DNA of 64,000 nt. It comes from Erysipelotrichaceae bacterium (lineage in GTDB: Bacteria; Bacillota_I; Bacilli_A; Erysipelotrichales; Erysipelotrichaceae). This document shows, piece by piece, positions 53,309 through 62,030 of the stretch; within the stretch, counting starts at the first letter, position 1; each line of letters starts with the position of its first letter. The notes under the pieces were generated by a model, which saw only the letters and a list, made by a program, of their open reading frames with translations, was not told where the DNA came from and ran no database searches. The translations under genes and the position numbers were made by a program. The stretch lies in contig JAISTR010000042.1 in NCBI GenBank assembly GCA_031272515.1, positions 1 to 64,000 on the forward strand. Reading direction: 5' to 3'.

Positions 53309-54438
53309 TTATTAAAAGCAGGCGGGTTTGGCTGGATGAAGCCTTTCGTCCCGCTGCCCTAGAAATCACAGATGGCAAAATCAGTCGTATTCTGGATTAT
53401 GAAAGTGCTGCGGACGTCGACTATGGTGAAGACAAAATTTTACCGGGACTGGTTGACATTCATAACCACGGCTACCATGGCCGTACCTCCAATACCGCCA
53501 CCAGAGAATGGCTAAAAGAGTGGTGCAGCTATCTGCCCACAGAAGGGGTCACCTCCTTTCTGGCAACCACCTCCACCTACCATACCGAGACCATGGTCAA
53601 TGCCTTCGGGGTGATTGCGGATGCGATCGAAAAGCCGCCAAAGGGTGCCCAGATTCTGGGGATTTATTCGGAAGGACCCTTAATCTCGAAAGAATTCAAG
53701 GGTGCCCAGGATGAACGTTTCTTGGTCAAACCGGATGTTGATACCTTCAAGGCCTGGCAAGAAAAAGCCAGGGGAAACATCATCTATGTGGCGATCGCCC
53801 CGGAGTGTGATGACAACTTTGCCTTAATCAAATACTGCGCAAAAGAAGGGATTGCGGTTGCCGCCGGGCATACCGGGGCGAAACTCGACCTGCTTAAAAA
53901 AGCGCACAAAGCCGGCATCAAATCCTTCACCCATACCTACAACGGCATGCGGGGATTACACCACCGGGAACCGGGGGTGGTCGGAGCCGCCATGCGCTTT
54001 GAGGACGTCTATTGCGAACTGATCGGGGATGGCGTCCATGTCCACTATGACGCCGCCTGGATTTTGGCGAAGATCAAGGGCAAGGACAAGGTGGTGCTGA
54101 TCACCGACTCCGTCGCCATCAAGGGCTTTCCCCCGGGTAGTGTATATGAAGCGGAAGGACGCAAGTCCATCATCGATGAAAACGGGGTTGGACATCTGGC
54201 CGACGGCACAATTGCCGGCAGTTCCAACCGCATGTGCGATTTGGTGCGCAAGCTGATTGAAGAGGCGAAGGTCGATGAGGTGACAGTCATCAATGCCGCC
54301 ACCATCAACCCGCTCAAGCTGATCAATAAAGCAGAGCACAAGGGTTATCTCAAGGAAGGATTCGATGCGGATATTACCGTATTGGATAAAGATTACAAAG
54401 TCGTGAGCACCTACGTGAAAGGTGTAAAAGTTGCTTAG
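53305..54438 (+). CDS. nagA: N-acetylglucosamine-6-phosphate deacetylase
   Basis: A 377-residue amidohydrolase that removes acetate from GlcNAc-6-phosphate, feeding amino-sugar and cell-wall recycling. Seen motifs are HNHG (His53, His55), YSEGPLIS (metal Glu; LEGPF is commoner), AAGHTGA, THTYNGMRGLHHREPG, and the catalytic ITDSVAIKG. It overlaps the upstream membrane-protein gene by four bases and is followed by a PTS IIA gene after 19 bases, consistent with amino-sugar uptake and use. nagB is not in the window. Confidence 0.95.
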   Translation: MIIKSRRVWLDEAFRPAALEITDGKISRILDYESAADVDYGEDKILPGLVDIHNHGYHGRTSNTATREWLKEWCSYLPTEGVTSFLATTSTYHTETMVNAFGVIADAIEKPPKGAQILGIYSEGPLISKEFKGAQDERFLVKPDVDTFKAWQEKARGNIIYVAIAPECDDNFALIKYCAKEGIAVAAGHTGAKLDLLKKAHKAGIKSFTHTYNGMRGLHHREPGVVGAAMRFEDVYCELIGDGVHVHYDAAWILAKIKGKDKVVLITDSVAIKGFPPGSVYEAEGRKSIIDENGVGHLADGTIAGSSNRMCDLVRKLIEEAKVDEVTVINAATINPLKLINKAEHKGYLKEGFDADITVLDKDYKVVSTYVKGVKVA

Positions 54439-54457
54439 CGAAGCAGGAGGAAAAACA

Positions 54458-54871
54458 ATGATTGGAATTGTATTGATCAGCCATGGTGAAATGGCAGCGG
54501 GGATTTTGAACAGCTGCGGGATGTTCTTTGGAGAAGACGGCCTGTCACAGGTAGTCGCTTTGGGCTTGCAGCCGCAGGACAGCCCGGAAGTCTTTGATGA
54601 GAAACTGGCGAAGGCGATTGCGGAAGTGGACAGCGGGGATGGCGTTATCATCTTTGCGGATCTGCTGGGGGGAACCCCCTGCAACCGTTCGGCGATGGTA
54701 CTCAAGAAAAATGTACAGGTCATTACCGGAATGAATCTGCCGGTGGTGATGGAAGCCTTGGGCTTACGCCAAGGCAGCAATGACATTGATGTCGATGGCT
54801 TGATCAACACCGCCAGGGAAGGCATCGCCAGCTTAAATCAGCTGATGAAGGGCGTCGGCGACGTCGAGTAA
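54458..54871 (+). CDS. PTS mannose-family IIA component
   Basis: A 137-residue EIIA of the mannose family. It accepts phosphate from HPr on His9 (VLISHGEMA), and it keeps VIIFADLLGGTPCN and the VVMEAL segment. The start ATG at 54458 follows GGAGGAAAAACA. IIB, IIC and IID components are absent here, so it must work with components encoded elsewhere or act as a regulator. Co-transcribed with nagA. Terminator follows. Confidence 0.9.
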   Translation: MIGIVLISHGEMAAGILNSCGMFFGEDGLSQVVALGLQPQDSPEVFDEKLAKAIAEVDSGDGVIIFADLLGGTPCNRSAMVLKKNVQVITGMNLPVVMEALGLRQGSNDIDVDGLINTAREGIASLNQLMKGVGDVE

Positions 54872-54877
54872 GGCAAC

Positions 54878-54901
54878 AAACCGGGAAAACCCGGTTTTTT
54901 T
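54878..54901 (+). terminator. Terminator after PTS IIA
   Basis: Stem AAACCGGG with CCCGGTTT and an AAAA loop, then TTTTT. Confidence 0.92.
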
Positions 54902-54967
54902 ATGCACATCTTTCAAAAAATCCCGGAATAGGATAAGATAGAGAAAACAGAATTTCGGGAGGGGAAG

Positions 54968-55195
54968 ATGGAATCACTGATACAAAAGGAACGCAAAATT
55001 ATTCTGGACAAGCTCTGCAGCAAATACGGGTTTACTTTAGTGAAAGAGAGTTATGACAAGATCATGAACGGGATCTTTCGCAGTCCGCTGGAGTTCACCT
55101 ATGCTCTATACCGGGCAGAGGGGATGGATCCGGAACTGGCTGATACCAGGCTGTTTCAAAAGGTATTGACAGAAGTGCAGGAGCACTGGATTTAA
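54968..55195 (+). CDS. Small hypothetical protein
   Basis: A 75-residue acidic/helical protein without signal or membrane segment (for example KIILDKLCSKYGFTLVKESYD, then FRSPLEFTYALYRAEGMDPE). Not recognised. GGAGGGG precedes the ATG, and a short hairpin terminator follows the stop, so it is a genuine single-gene unit. Confidence 0.6.
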   Translation: MESLIQKERKIILDKLCSKYGFTLVKESYDKIMNGIFRSPLEFTYALYRAEGMDPELADTRLFQKVLTEVQEHWI

Positions 55196-55203
55196 GGACA
55201 AGA

Positions 55204-55226
55204 AAGGCGGGAAACCGCTTTTTTGG
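55204..55226 (+). terminator. Short terminator
   Basis: GCGG/CCGC stem with a GAAA loop and TTTTTT. Confidence 0.7.
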
Positions 55227-55250
55227 TAGTGCCAAATTGTTGGGGGGTGA

Positions 55251-55285
55251 GTAAAGTGGAGAAAGCGTAGCGATTACCGCTTTAC
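55251..55285. repeat. Alternative-stem inverted repeat before the TPR array
   Basis: GTAAAGTGG (55251-55259) can pair with CCGCTTTAC (55277-55285). The same 3' arm can instead pair AAAGCG (55262-55267) with CGCTTT (55278-55283). Mutually exclusive stems are seen; a regulatory role is only a possibility. The remaining spacer to 55433 shows no further gene. Confidence 0.35.
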
Positions 55286-55433
55286 TGTTTTGGATGAGAG
55301 ATACTATAGTGTCTTTGAGACTTTGAAGCAGGTGTTGATAACTGGTAATCCTGCCTGTTTCATAACAAACTTTGCTTTTCTTTGAAAATGATGGTTTAAT
55401 GCATTGTAGAAGCAGCACAAAAGGGGTGACAAT

Positions 55434-57296
55434 ATGGCAAAGAAACAAAGTGAAAAGGATTTGCGGGATTTGGCAGAGGAACTAATCGAAAAAGCCCGAA
55501 GCATTTTGGATGAAAGTGATGATCCGGACCGTTTTTTTGAAGCGGAAGAAATCGCCAGGAAAGCCATACAGACCCAGCGCGACGAGGAGACTGTTTCCTT
55601 CTACGCGTTTTTTCTGCATGAGTACCGGCAGGACTTCAAACAGGCAGAACCGCTCTATAAAGAAGCGATTGCCGGCTATCAAAAACTGGCAGCTTATAGT
55701 CCGCAGGACTATAGGCGTAAACTGGCAGATCTCCACAACAATCTGGGTGAGGTGTACCGGATTACCAACAAGCCAAAAGCAGCCCTGAAAGAATATGAAG
55801 AAGCTTTAACGATTTATCGCCAACTGGCAGAGGATTTACCGCTGGACTACAATCCGCTTGTCATGACGGTGCTTATTAACATGTCGGTTATTTACACTAC
55901 TGTGGGTCAAATCCAAAAGGCACTACACATTCTGGAAGAGGCTTTGGCAATCGGACGCGAGCTGGTCAAGCTGGATGAGGATGCGTTTTCAAAAGACCTG
56001 GCGCGAACCCTCAACACCATGGGCAATGTGCACCTCGAAAATGGTGACCTGCAAAAAGGCCGGCTTTGCTTTGAAGAAGCTTTGGCGATTTACCGCAAAA
56101 AGGCAGAAAAAGATCCACAAGCCTTTCAATACAGTTTGGCTTCGGTTCTGGTTAATATCGGCACCCTGCATGACAATCTGAATAATTTGGACAAAGCGCA
56201 GAGCTATTACGAAGAAGCGCTAAAACTCAACCGCAGCCTGGTTGAAAAAAACCCGGAAGTCTTCAGTCCGGAACTTGCCTTGAATCTCAATAACCTGGCA
56301 ACTCTGTATCAGCGCCAAAACAAGATGGACCAAGCCGATGCCGCCTATAAAGAGGCAATTGCGATTTATCATAAACTGGCAGCAACAAATCCCGATGCCT
56401 ACCTCCACTTTTGTGCCAAGACCCTTGGCAGCATCGCCCGCTTTCATTCACAAATCGGCAAACTTCAAGAGTCTTTGGATGAGTGGAAACAATCGGTTGT
56501 GATCTTTCAAGAGCTAATAAAAACCAATCCGCAAGCGTATCAACCAATCTTGGCACAAACCCTGAACTATCTGGCCTTTCTAGAGGACAAGCTTCGCCAG
56601 CCTGAAAACGCAAAACGCTCCTATAAACAAGCTCTGAAGATCTTTTTGGAGCTTGCCAAAAAAGAGCCGGAGACCTATGAAACCGTTTTGGCCGCCACCC
56701 TCCATTATCTCGGGGTTTTGCATTGTCAAACCGCCGAACTGCAGGAAGCACTGAAAGCACTGAAGGAGGCTTTGGAAATCCGCCAGCGGCTTGCTTTGTA
56801 CAACTTTAGCCAAAATGTGCAGGCGGTTGCGGAAACACTCAACAGCCTGGCGATTGTATACAAAAATTTACACCGGACCAGTGAAGCGCTGGATACTTAC
56901 CAAAGAGCGCTGGTAATCAACCGCGAAATTGCCCAAAAGAATCCCGTAACCAAAGGCAACATCGCCGTCACGCTTTGCAACATGGCCCTCATTTATAAAG
57001 CCGATGGTCAGTATGATCAAGCGCTGCAAGCTTTAGAAGAAGCCCTGGAAATTTATAAGGGGATTACAAAGGAGAATCCGCAGCGCTATTTGATGGATTT
57101 GGCCGGCTCCTACAACAACCTGGCCAGCATCTATGATGATCTGGGTGAAAGCGGGAAGTCTTTGGAATTATTGCAGGAAGCACTGCAGCTGGTAGAGCCC
57201 TATGCCAAAAAATTCCCGAATTCCCAATATAGCGGCTTGTACGAAACGATTGCGGACAACTGCAATCTGATGGCAAAGACCCTGAAGGGGGAATGA
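55434..57296 (+). CDS. Tetratricopeptide repeat protein 1
   Basis: A 620-residue soluble protein made almost entirely of about eleven TPR-like units with a ~50-residue period (pattern A..Y.EAL.IY..LA..NP..Y...LA.TLNNL..LY...G). The N-terminal ~65 residues are charged and shared with the two downstream copies. No signal peptide, membrane helix or enzymatic domain. It likely serves as a protein-binding scaffold. GGGGTG lies seven bases before the ATG. Its stop overlaps the ATG of the decayed second copy. Confidence 0.85.
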   Translation: MAKKQSEKDLRDLAEELIEKARSILDESDDPDRFFEAEEIARKAIQTQRDEETVSFYAFFLHEYRQDFKQAEPLYKEAIAGYQKLAAYSPQDYRRKLADLHNNLGEVYRITNKPKAALKEYEEALTIYRQLAEDLPLDYNPLVMTVLINMSVIYTTVGQIQKALHILEEALAIGRELVKLDEDAFSKDLARTLNTMGNVHLENGDLQKGRLCFEEALAIYRKKAEKDPQAFQYSLASVLVNIGTLHDNLNNLDKAQSYYEEALKLNRSLVEKNPEVFSPELALNLNNLATLYQRQNKMDQADAAYKEAIAIYHKLAATNPDAYLHFCAKTLGSIARFHSQIGKLQESLDEWKQSVVIFQELIKTNPQAYQPILAQTLNYLAFLEDKLRQPENAKRSYKQALKIFLELAKKEPETYETVLAATLHYLGVLHCQTAELQEALKALKEALEIRQRLALYNFSQNVQAVAETLNSLAIVYKNLHRTSEALDTYQRALVINREIAQKNPVTKGNIAVTLCNMALIYKADGQYDQALQALEEALEIYKGITKENPQRYLMDLAGSYNNLASIYDDLGESGKSLELLQEALQLVEPYAKKFPNSQYSGLYETIADNCNLMAKTLKGE

Positions 57297-57557
57297 GGAT
57301 GTCAGAGAATTACCAGAAAGAACAGGCTGACGCCTATTTAGAGGCAGCTCGAAAGTTGTTAAAGGACAGTGAAAATCAAGATCGCTTTAACCAGGCAAAG
57401 GCGTATTTTCAAAAGGCGGTTGAAACCGACTGCAGTGCCATCACCCTGGCCAACTACGCCCATTTTCTCCATTTCTATTTTCACGATTTTCATCAAGCCG
57501 AATTCACGCTGGTACACGGCGATTGAAGCGTCCTATAACAGCTTGAAACAAAGCTGA
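57293..57557 (+). pseudogene. Decayed TPR protein fragment (frameshifted)
   Basis: An open frame of 77 residues from 57293 (Met at 57299 fits the ribosome site better) reproduces the N-terminus of the TPR proteins (DRFNQAKAYFQKAVETD, HFYFHDFHQAE) but then ends in FTLVHGD and a stop at 57524-57526. In another frame, bases 57503-57557 read NSRWYTAIEASYNSLKQS, the next part of the shared sequence. A small indel thus split the gene, and everything after is lost. It is a remnant between two intact paralogues. Confidence 0.7.
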
Positions 57558-57603
57558 GAGTTTTTTTGCTTTAAAAACAGAAAAGAAGACGGGGGGAGAA
57601 GAA

Positions 57604-59331
57604 ATGACCAATAAACAAAAAAAGCCTGAGAAAGACTTGTTGGAGCAGGCGGAGCAGTATATACACCAAGCCCGGACCATTTTGCATGAAAGCACCGATC
57701 CAAAACGCTACGAGCAGGTACGCGAACTCTCGCAAAAAGCTTTGGATACGCTGTGCAATGAGGAAACCCTTTCCTTTCATGCGATTTTCTTGCATGAATA
57801 CCTGAATGATTTCAAACAGGCAGAACGACTGTATCAAGAGGCAATCAAGCGGTATCGAGAGTTGGTAGCCTACAGCCCGAATAACTACCGCAATAAACTG
57901 GCGGACCTGCTCAATAATCTGGGTGAGGTGTACCGTATGAGGGACCAGCCGGATAAAGCACTCAAAGAATATGAGGAAGCACTGGCAATTTATCGCAATC
58001 TGGCTATAGACCTGCCCTTGGTATATCGACCAAATGTCGCAATGGTACTCAATAACATGGGGATTGTCTGCAGTCAATTAGACCAGCCGCAAAAAGCGCT
58101 GGAGATCTTGGAAGAAGCCATAGAAATCGAGCGTGAGCTGGTCCAGCTGGATGCTGAGGCATATCGGCAACAGCTGGCCGGAACCCTCAGTGTGCTGGGG
58201 ATTGTCTACCATCATGATGGCAGTTATGAGAAGGCACAAGCAGTTTACAGGGAAGCTTTAAGACTTTATCGCAGCCTGTACAAGAAACATAAGGAACCAA
58301 TCCGCTCCAGTTTGGCTATGTTGCTGCTCAATATGGGCAACCTTTACATAGACCAAAACCAATGGGAGCAAGCCCAAAGCGCTTATATGGAATCATTAGA
58401 GATCAATCAAGAGCTGGCACAAGAGAATCCTGCAGTCTATCAGCCGGAATTGGCCAAGAACTTCCATAACCTGGCAGCTTTGTATAAAGAAACCGGCAAC
58501 ACTTTTCAAGCCATTGAAGCTTATACAGAATCGCTGATTCTTTTTCGAAAGCTCGAAGCAGAAAACCCGGGCACATACCTGATTAATATCGCCGCGATGC
58601 TGACAAATTTGGGACAGCTTCATTATCACCAGGAACAACTGGATGATGCCCTTAGGGAAATGGATGAAGCGGTTGGACTCTATCGAAGTCTTAACGAAGC
58701 CGACAGCGAGCATCAAGCTTCGCTGGCAATCGCACTCAATCAACTCGGTATTATGCACCATTCCCTTGGCATGTCAAAGCAAGCGGTGGCAGAAATTGAG
58801 GAAGCTTTAACAATTCGCCAAAAGCTGGCACAAGACAATTCGCTAGAGCATCTTAAGGATGTTGCAGTTACACTCACCTCACTGGCAATCATCTGCAAAA
58901 GCATTGGCGACAATTTAAAGGCGTATGAGGCCTATCAGCACAAGCTTTCCATCACCCGCGAAATTGCCAAAGAGCTTCCGCAAGAGATTGCCGAAACGGC
59001 CAAAACGCTAAGCAGTATCGGCGCCATATATAAAAACAGCAACTTATTTGAAGAAGCCCGGGGTGTCTATGAAGAAGCTTTGACCATCTATCGCAAGCTG
59101 GCAGAAAAAAATCCCCAAACCTATCAGCCGGAGGTTGCCGGCAGCCTCAATAACCTCTCCGGTGTCCTGGACGATTTAGGGCAACGCCAGAAAGCCCTGC
59201 CGCTTTTAAAGGAAGCCCTGCAACTGCTCGAACCCTATGCGAAAAAAGACCCAAATAGTCAGTATGCAAGGTGGTATGAGGTCATGCTGGAAAATTACAC
59301 CATTATGTCAGGTGAGAAGGAAAGTACCTGA
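57604..59331 (+). CDS. Tetratricopeptide repeat protein 2
   Basis: A 575-residue TPR protein parallel to the 620-residue copy. The N-terminus (KPEKDLLEQAEQYIHQARTI and on) and C-terminus (LLKEALQLLEPYAKKDPNSQY) correspond to those of copy 1, with about ten ~50-residue TPR units between. GGGGGGAGAAG precedes the ATG. No further domain. The pair with a decayed middle copy indicates tandem duplication and loss; binding partners are unknown. Confidence 0.85.
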   Translation: MTNKQKKPEKDLLEQAEQYIHQARTILHESTDPKRYEQVRELSQKALDTLCNEETLSFHAIFLHEYLNDFKQAERLYQEAIKRYRELVAYSPNNYRNKLADLLNNLGEVYRMRDQPDKALKEYEEALAIYRNLAIDLPLVYRPNVAMVLNNMGIVCSQLDQPQKALEILEEAIEIERELVQLDAEAYRQQLAGTLSVLGIVYHHDGSYEKAQAVYREALRLYRSLYKKHKEPIRSSLAMLLLNMGNLYIDQNQWEQAQSAYMESLEINQELAQENPAVYQPELAKNFHNLAALYKETGNTFQAIEAYTESLILFRKLEAENPGTYLINIAAMLTNLGQLHYHQEQLDDALREMDEAVGLYRSLNEADSEHQASLAIALNQLGIMHHSLGMSKQAVAEIEEALTIRQKLAQDNSLEHLKDVAVTLTSLAIICKSIGDNLKAYEAYQHKLSITREIAKELPQEIAETAKTLSSIGAIYKNSNLFEEARGVYEEALTIYRKLAEKNPQTYQPEVAGSLNNLSGVLDDLGQRQKALPLLKEALQLLEPYAKKDPNSQYARWYEVMLENYTIMSGEKEST

Positions 59332-59377
59332 AGCTGAAAAGAGTTGCCCTCCATCATCCTTTTGTGTATATGTCACA

Positions 59378-59406
59378 TTGAAAACAGCAGGCTGATTTGT
59401 TATATT
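59378..59406 (+). promoter_or_regulatory. Promoter TTGAAA / TATATT
   Basis: TTGAAA at 59378-59383, a 17-base spacer, TATATT at 59401-59406 with TGT extension, ahead of yqeY. Confidence 0.75.
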
Positions 59407-59432
59407 GGAGGAAGAAGAAAGAAGGGAACACA

Positions 59433-59876
59433 ATGAGCCTGTCCAAACAACTGCGCCAGGAGAAACTGGCAGCCTTCAAAGACAAAGATATCATCAAGAA
59501 TAATCTGCTGAGCTTAGTTTTGGCCGCTTTGACCCTCAAGGAAAAAGAAGAGGGCAGACAGCTGACTAAGCAGGAGGAATTTGCGATTTTGCAGAAGGAA
59601 TTAAAACAAACCAAGGAATCGCTTTCTTTGACCCCGGTTGAACGGACGGATTTGATTGCACAGGCCAACCGCAAAATTGAAATTCTGAATTCCTATCTGC
59701 CCGCGCAGCTAAACCCGGAAGAATTGCTGGCTGCTTATCAGAAATATATCCAAGAAAGCGGTGTGGAACCCTTAAAGAAAAACCGCGGGATCATCACCAA
59801 AGCTTTGTTGGAGCTCTACAGCGGTCAGACCGATGGCAAGAGTGTGAGTGCATTATTGAATGAGGTGCTGCAATGA
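59433..59876 (+). CDS. yqeY: GatB/YqeY domain protein
   Basis: A 147-residue YqeY-family protein that resembles the tail domain of GatB (amidotransferase) and may bind tRNA; its role is not settled. An all-helical N-terminus (MSLSKQLRQEKLAAFKDKD) is followed by LNSYLPAQLNPEEL and the C-terminal GIITKALLELYSGQTDGK. The start ATG at 59433 follows GAAGGG; the frame extends to 59397. It overlaps the next gene by four bases. Confidence 0.9.
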   Translation: MSLSKQLRQEKLAAFKDKDIIKNNLLSLVLAALTLKEKEEGRQLTKQEEFAILQKELKQTKESLSLTPVERTDLIAQANRKIEILNSYLPAQLNPEELLAAYQKYIQESGVEPLKKNRGIITKALLELYSGQTDGKSVSALLNEVLQ

Positions 59877-60787
59877 ACAAACAACCGGTACTGGTTATAT
59901 TGGCAGGGGGAATGGGAAGCCGCTATGGCGGCCTTAAGCAGATTGACACCGTTGGCGACAATGGTGAGTCAATCATTGATTTTTCCATCTATGATGCAAT
60001 CCAAGCCGGGTTCAAACGGCTGTTTCTGATTATCCGCAAAGAGCATCAGCAAGCCTTTGAAGACAGCCTGGTCAAGAAGATTCGGGATTTTATTGAGGTG
60101 ACCTACTGCTTTCAGGAAATGGATGATTTGCCCTCCGGTTTTAGTGTGCCGGAAGGAAGGGAAAAACCCTGGGGAACCACCCATGCCCTGTTGGCCATCC
60201 GCAAACAAATCGATGCGCCTTTTGCGATCATCAATGCCGATGACTTCTATGGCCGCTCCGCCTATAAGACCATCTATGACTACCTGACAAGTGAAATCGA
60301 GGATGACCGCTTCTGCATGGTAGGCTATCGTTTAAAGAATACCTTGAGTGATTCCGGCAGTGTGACCCGCGGGCTCTGTCAAGTAACGGACGGGTATTTG
60401 AGCGGGATTTTGGAATTGCAAAAAATCATTTCCAAGGATGGGGGTGCCAGCTACCAAGACGGAAACGGTGACTGGATTTCATTACCCCCTGACAGCCTGG
60501 CTTCGATGAACTACTGGGGCTTCACCCCGAAGATCATCGATTACTTCCAGGTCATCTTCAAGAGTTTCTTAGAGAGGGAGCTGGTGGGTAATCCTTTGAA
60601 ATGCGAGCATGTGATTCCCACAGCCGTCGGGGAAATGATTGCCACCACCAAGGCGAAGGTCAAAGTGCTTTCCTCAAAGGACCGCTGGTTTGGGGTAACC
60701 TACCGGGAAGACAAGCCGATGGTACAGGAAAGAATCAGGGAATATAAAACACAGGGACTCTATCCGCACGATTTGTGGAAGAAATAG
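59873..60787 (+). CDS. Sugar-phosphate nucleotidyltransferase-like protein
   Basis: A 304-residue GT-A-fold nucleotidyltransferase. The signature LAGGMGSRYGG (residues 11-21) is the NTP-binding loop, K at LKQID follows, and INADDFYG is the metal-binding region. The order and the late NYWGFTP are typical of a family with UDP-/CDP-sugar transferases, but the sugar is unknown. Start overlaps yqeY by four bases (ATGA). Probably feeds surface-polymer synthesis. Ends at a terminator. Confidence 0.82.
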   Translation: MNKQPVLVILAGGMGSRYGGLKQIDTVGDNGESIIDFSIYDAIQAGFKRLFLIIRKEHQQAFEDSLVKKIRDFIEVTYCFQEMDDLPSGFSVPEGREKPWGTTHALLAIRKQIDAPFAIINADDFYGRSAYKTIYDYLTSEIEDDRFCMVGYRLKNTLSDSGSVTRGLCQVTDGYLSGILELQKIISKDGGASYQDGNGDWISLPPDSLASMNYWGFTPKIIDYFQVIFKSFLERELVGNPLKCEHVIPTAVGEMIATTKAKVKVLSSKDRWFGVTYREDKPMVQERIREYKTQGLYPHDLWKK

Positions 60788-60804
60788 AAACTGCGTGTTC
60801 ATGC

Positions 60805-60838
60805 AAAAGGCATCGCCCACAAGCGATGCCTTTTGTTC
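60805..60838. terminator. Bidirectional terminator
   Basis: Perfect 12-bp stem (60805-60816 with 60823-60834), A/T tracts on both sides, between convergent genes. Confidence 0.88.
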
Positions 60839-60853
60839 TATGTCTCTATTTCG

Positions 60854-62008
60854 CTAAAACAGATTTTTAAACAGTCCCAAAGAAGATAACAGTGTCCCCA
60901 GGGTGGACCCCAGATTGGCCATGATTACAATCAACAGGATCCGCAAAAAGCGGTTGGTGTAAAACCCCTTCAGGGTAAATTCCTCAGAGAGGGCTTCCAT
61001 ATCCCGGACTGTGGGTTTTTTGATCCAGGCTTCCACCAGCCCCGCAAAAAAGCCAACGGCCACAAAAGGATTGAGGGCGGAGAAGGGCGATAACAGAAAC
61101 GATGTCAGAATCGTTAAGGGGTGTGCCAAAGCCAAAGCGGTGAACAGGGCGCTGGCACAGGCATTGATAATCACCCAGGTACCCAGCGACTTCAAGCCGT
61201 TTTGAAACCCGTTTACAAAACCCAGGGCGATCAAGCCGACAATCAGCAGAGGGATAATCCAGACCGCCAGTTTCGATGACAGTGACTTGGGGGGAATGCT
61301 TAAATACTCATCAATCGGTTCCTCATCATTTAAATGGGACAGGATACCAGGGATGTGGGCTCTGCCCAAAACGGCCGCTATCTCGGTGCCATAGGCGCGC
61401 TTGATGTTATAGGCCAGCACTTTGTCGCGCTCATCAATCAGCACCTCACCGACCTTGGGAAAGCTCTTGCGCACTTGCGAAAGGGCGCTCTCCAGCATAT
61501 CCTCCTCCATCATCTTTTCCAACTGTTCCTCGCTGACCTTGTCCTCATCCCCAAAGGAGAAGACCAAAGTCACAAGCAGTTTGAGTTTTTCAAAAAAGGT
61601 CAGCTTGCGCCAGACCCGCAAAAAGGTCGTAGCCACCGGACGGTCTGCCAGCACCAGTTTGGCACCGGTTTGCTTGGCGATGCGGATACCGGCAAGCATC
61701 TCCCCGCCCAAATCGGAACCCAGATGGTTCGCCATCTTCTTCTGATACTGGGAAAGGATCAGGTTGGCCAAAAGAAAGCCGGTCCGCTTTTGTTTGATTA
61801 CCTCGACGATGTCGGTATTCTGAAAGCGGGCCGGGTCCTGTATTGACTGGTAGCGATCCTGGTCCAGTTCAACCGCAATCGCATCAAAGTGCTGCGACAG
61901 CAGCACTTCTTCGGTCAAAGCCTTGCTCTGATTGGATACATGGGCTGTACCAATCAGCGTCAGCTGTTTGTTTAAGTAGGTGACATGAAAGACGTTTGTT
62001 TCATCCAT
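60854..62008 (-). CDS. TraB family membrane protein
   Basis: A 384-residue TraB/PrgY-like protein. N-terminal LTLIGTAHVSNQSKALTEEV and VELDQDRYQ match the TraB/GumN-like protease fold (GTAHVS with conserved His). About four helices at the C-terminus (residues about 245-380) embed it in the membrane. In enterococcal plasmids TraB/PrgY blocks self-induction by peptide pheromone; in other bacteria its role is unknown. ATG 62008 is used. TGG TATACT ends seven bases upstream, and no ribosome site is found on such a short leader. Confidence 0.85.
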   Translation of the reverse strand: MDETNVFHVTYLNKQLTLIGTAHVSNQSKALTEEVLLSQHFDAIAVELDQDRYQSIQDPARFQNTDIVEVIKQKRTGFLLANLILSQYQKKMANHLGSDLGGEMLAGIRIAKQTGAKLVLADRPVATTFLRVWRKLTFFEKLKLLVTLVFSFGDEDKVSEEQLEKMMEEDMLESALSQVRKSFPKVGEVLIDERDKVLAYNIKRAYGTEIAAVLGRAHIPGILSHLNDEEPIDEYLSIPPKSLSSKLAVWIIPLLIVGLIALGFVNGFQNGLKSLGTWVIINACASALFTALALAHPLTILTSFLLSPFSALNPFVAVGFFAGLVEAWIKKPTVRDMEALSEEFTLKGFYTNRFLRILLIVIMANLGSTLGTLLSSLGLFKNLF

Positions 62009-62015
62009 AGGTATT

Positions 62016-62024
62016 AGTATACCA
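62016..62024 (-). promoter_or_regulatory. Extended -10 TGGTATACT, leaderless-type spacing (minus)
   Basis: TGG plus TATACT on the minus strand ends seven bases before the TraB ATG. It lies just before the stop of the ABC gene ending at 62031. Confidence 0.5.
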
Positions 62025-62030
62025 CCAAAG

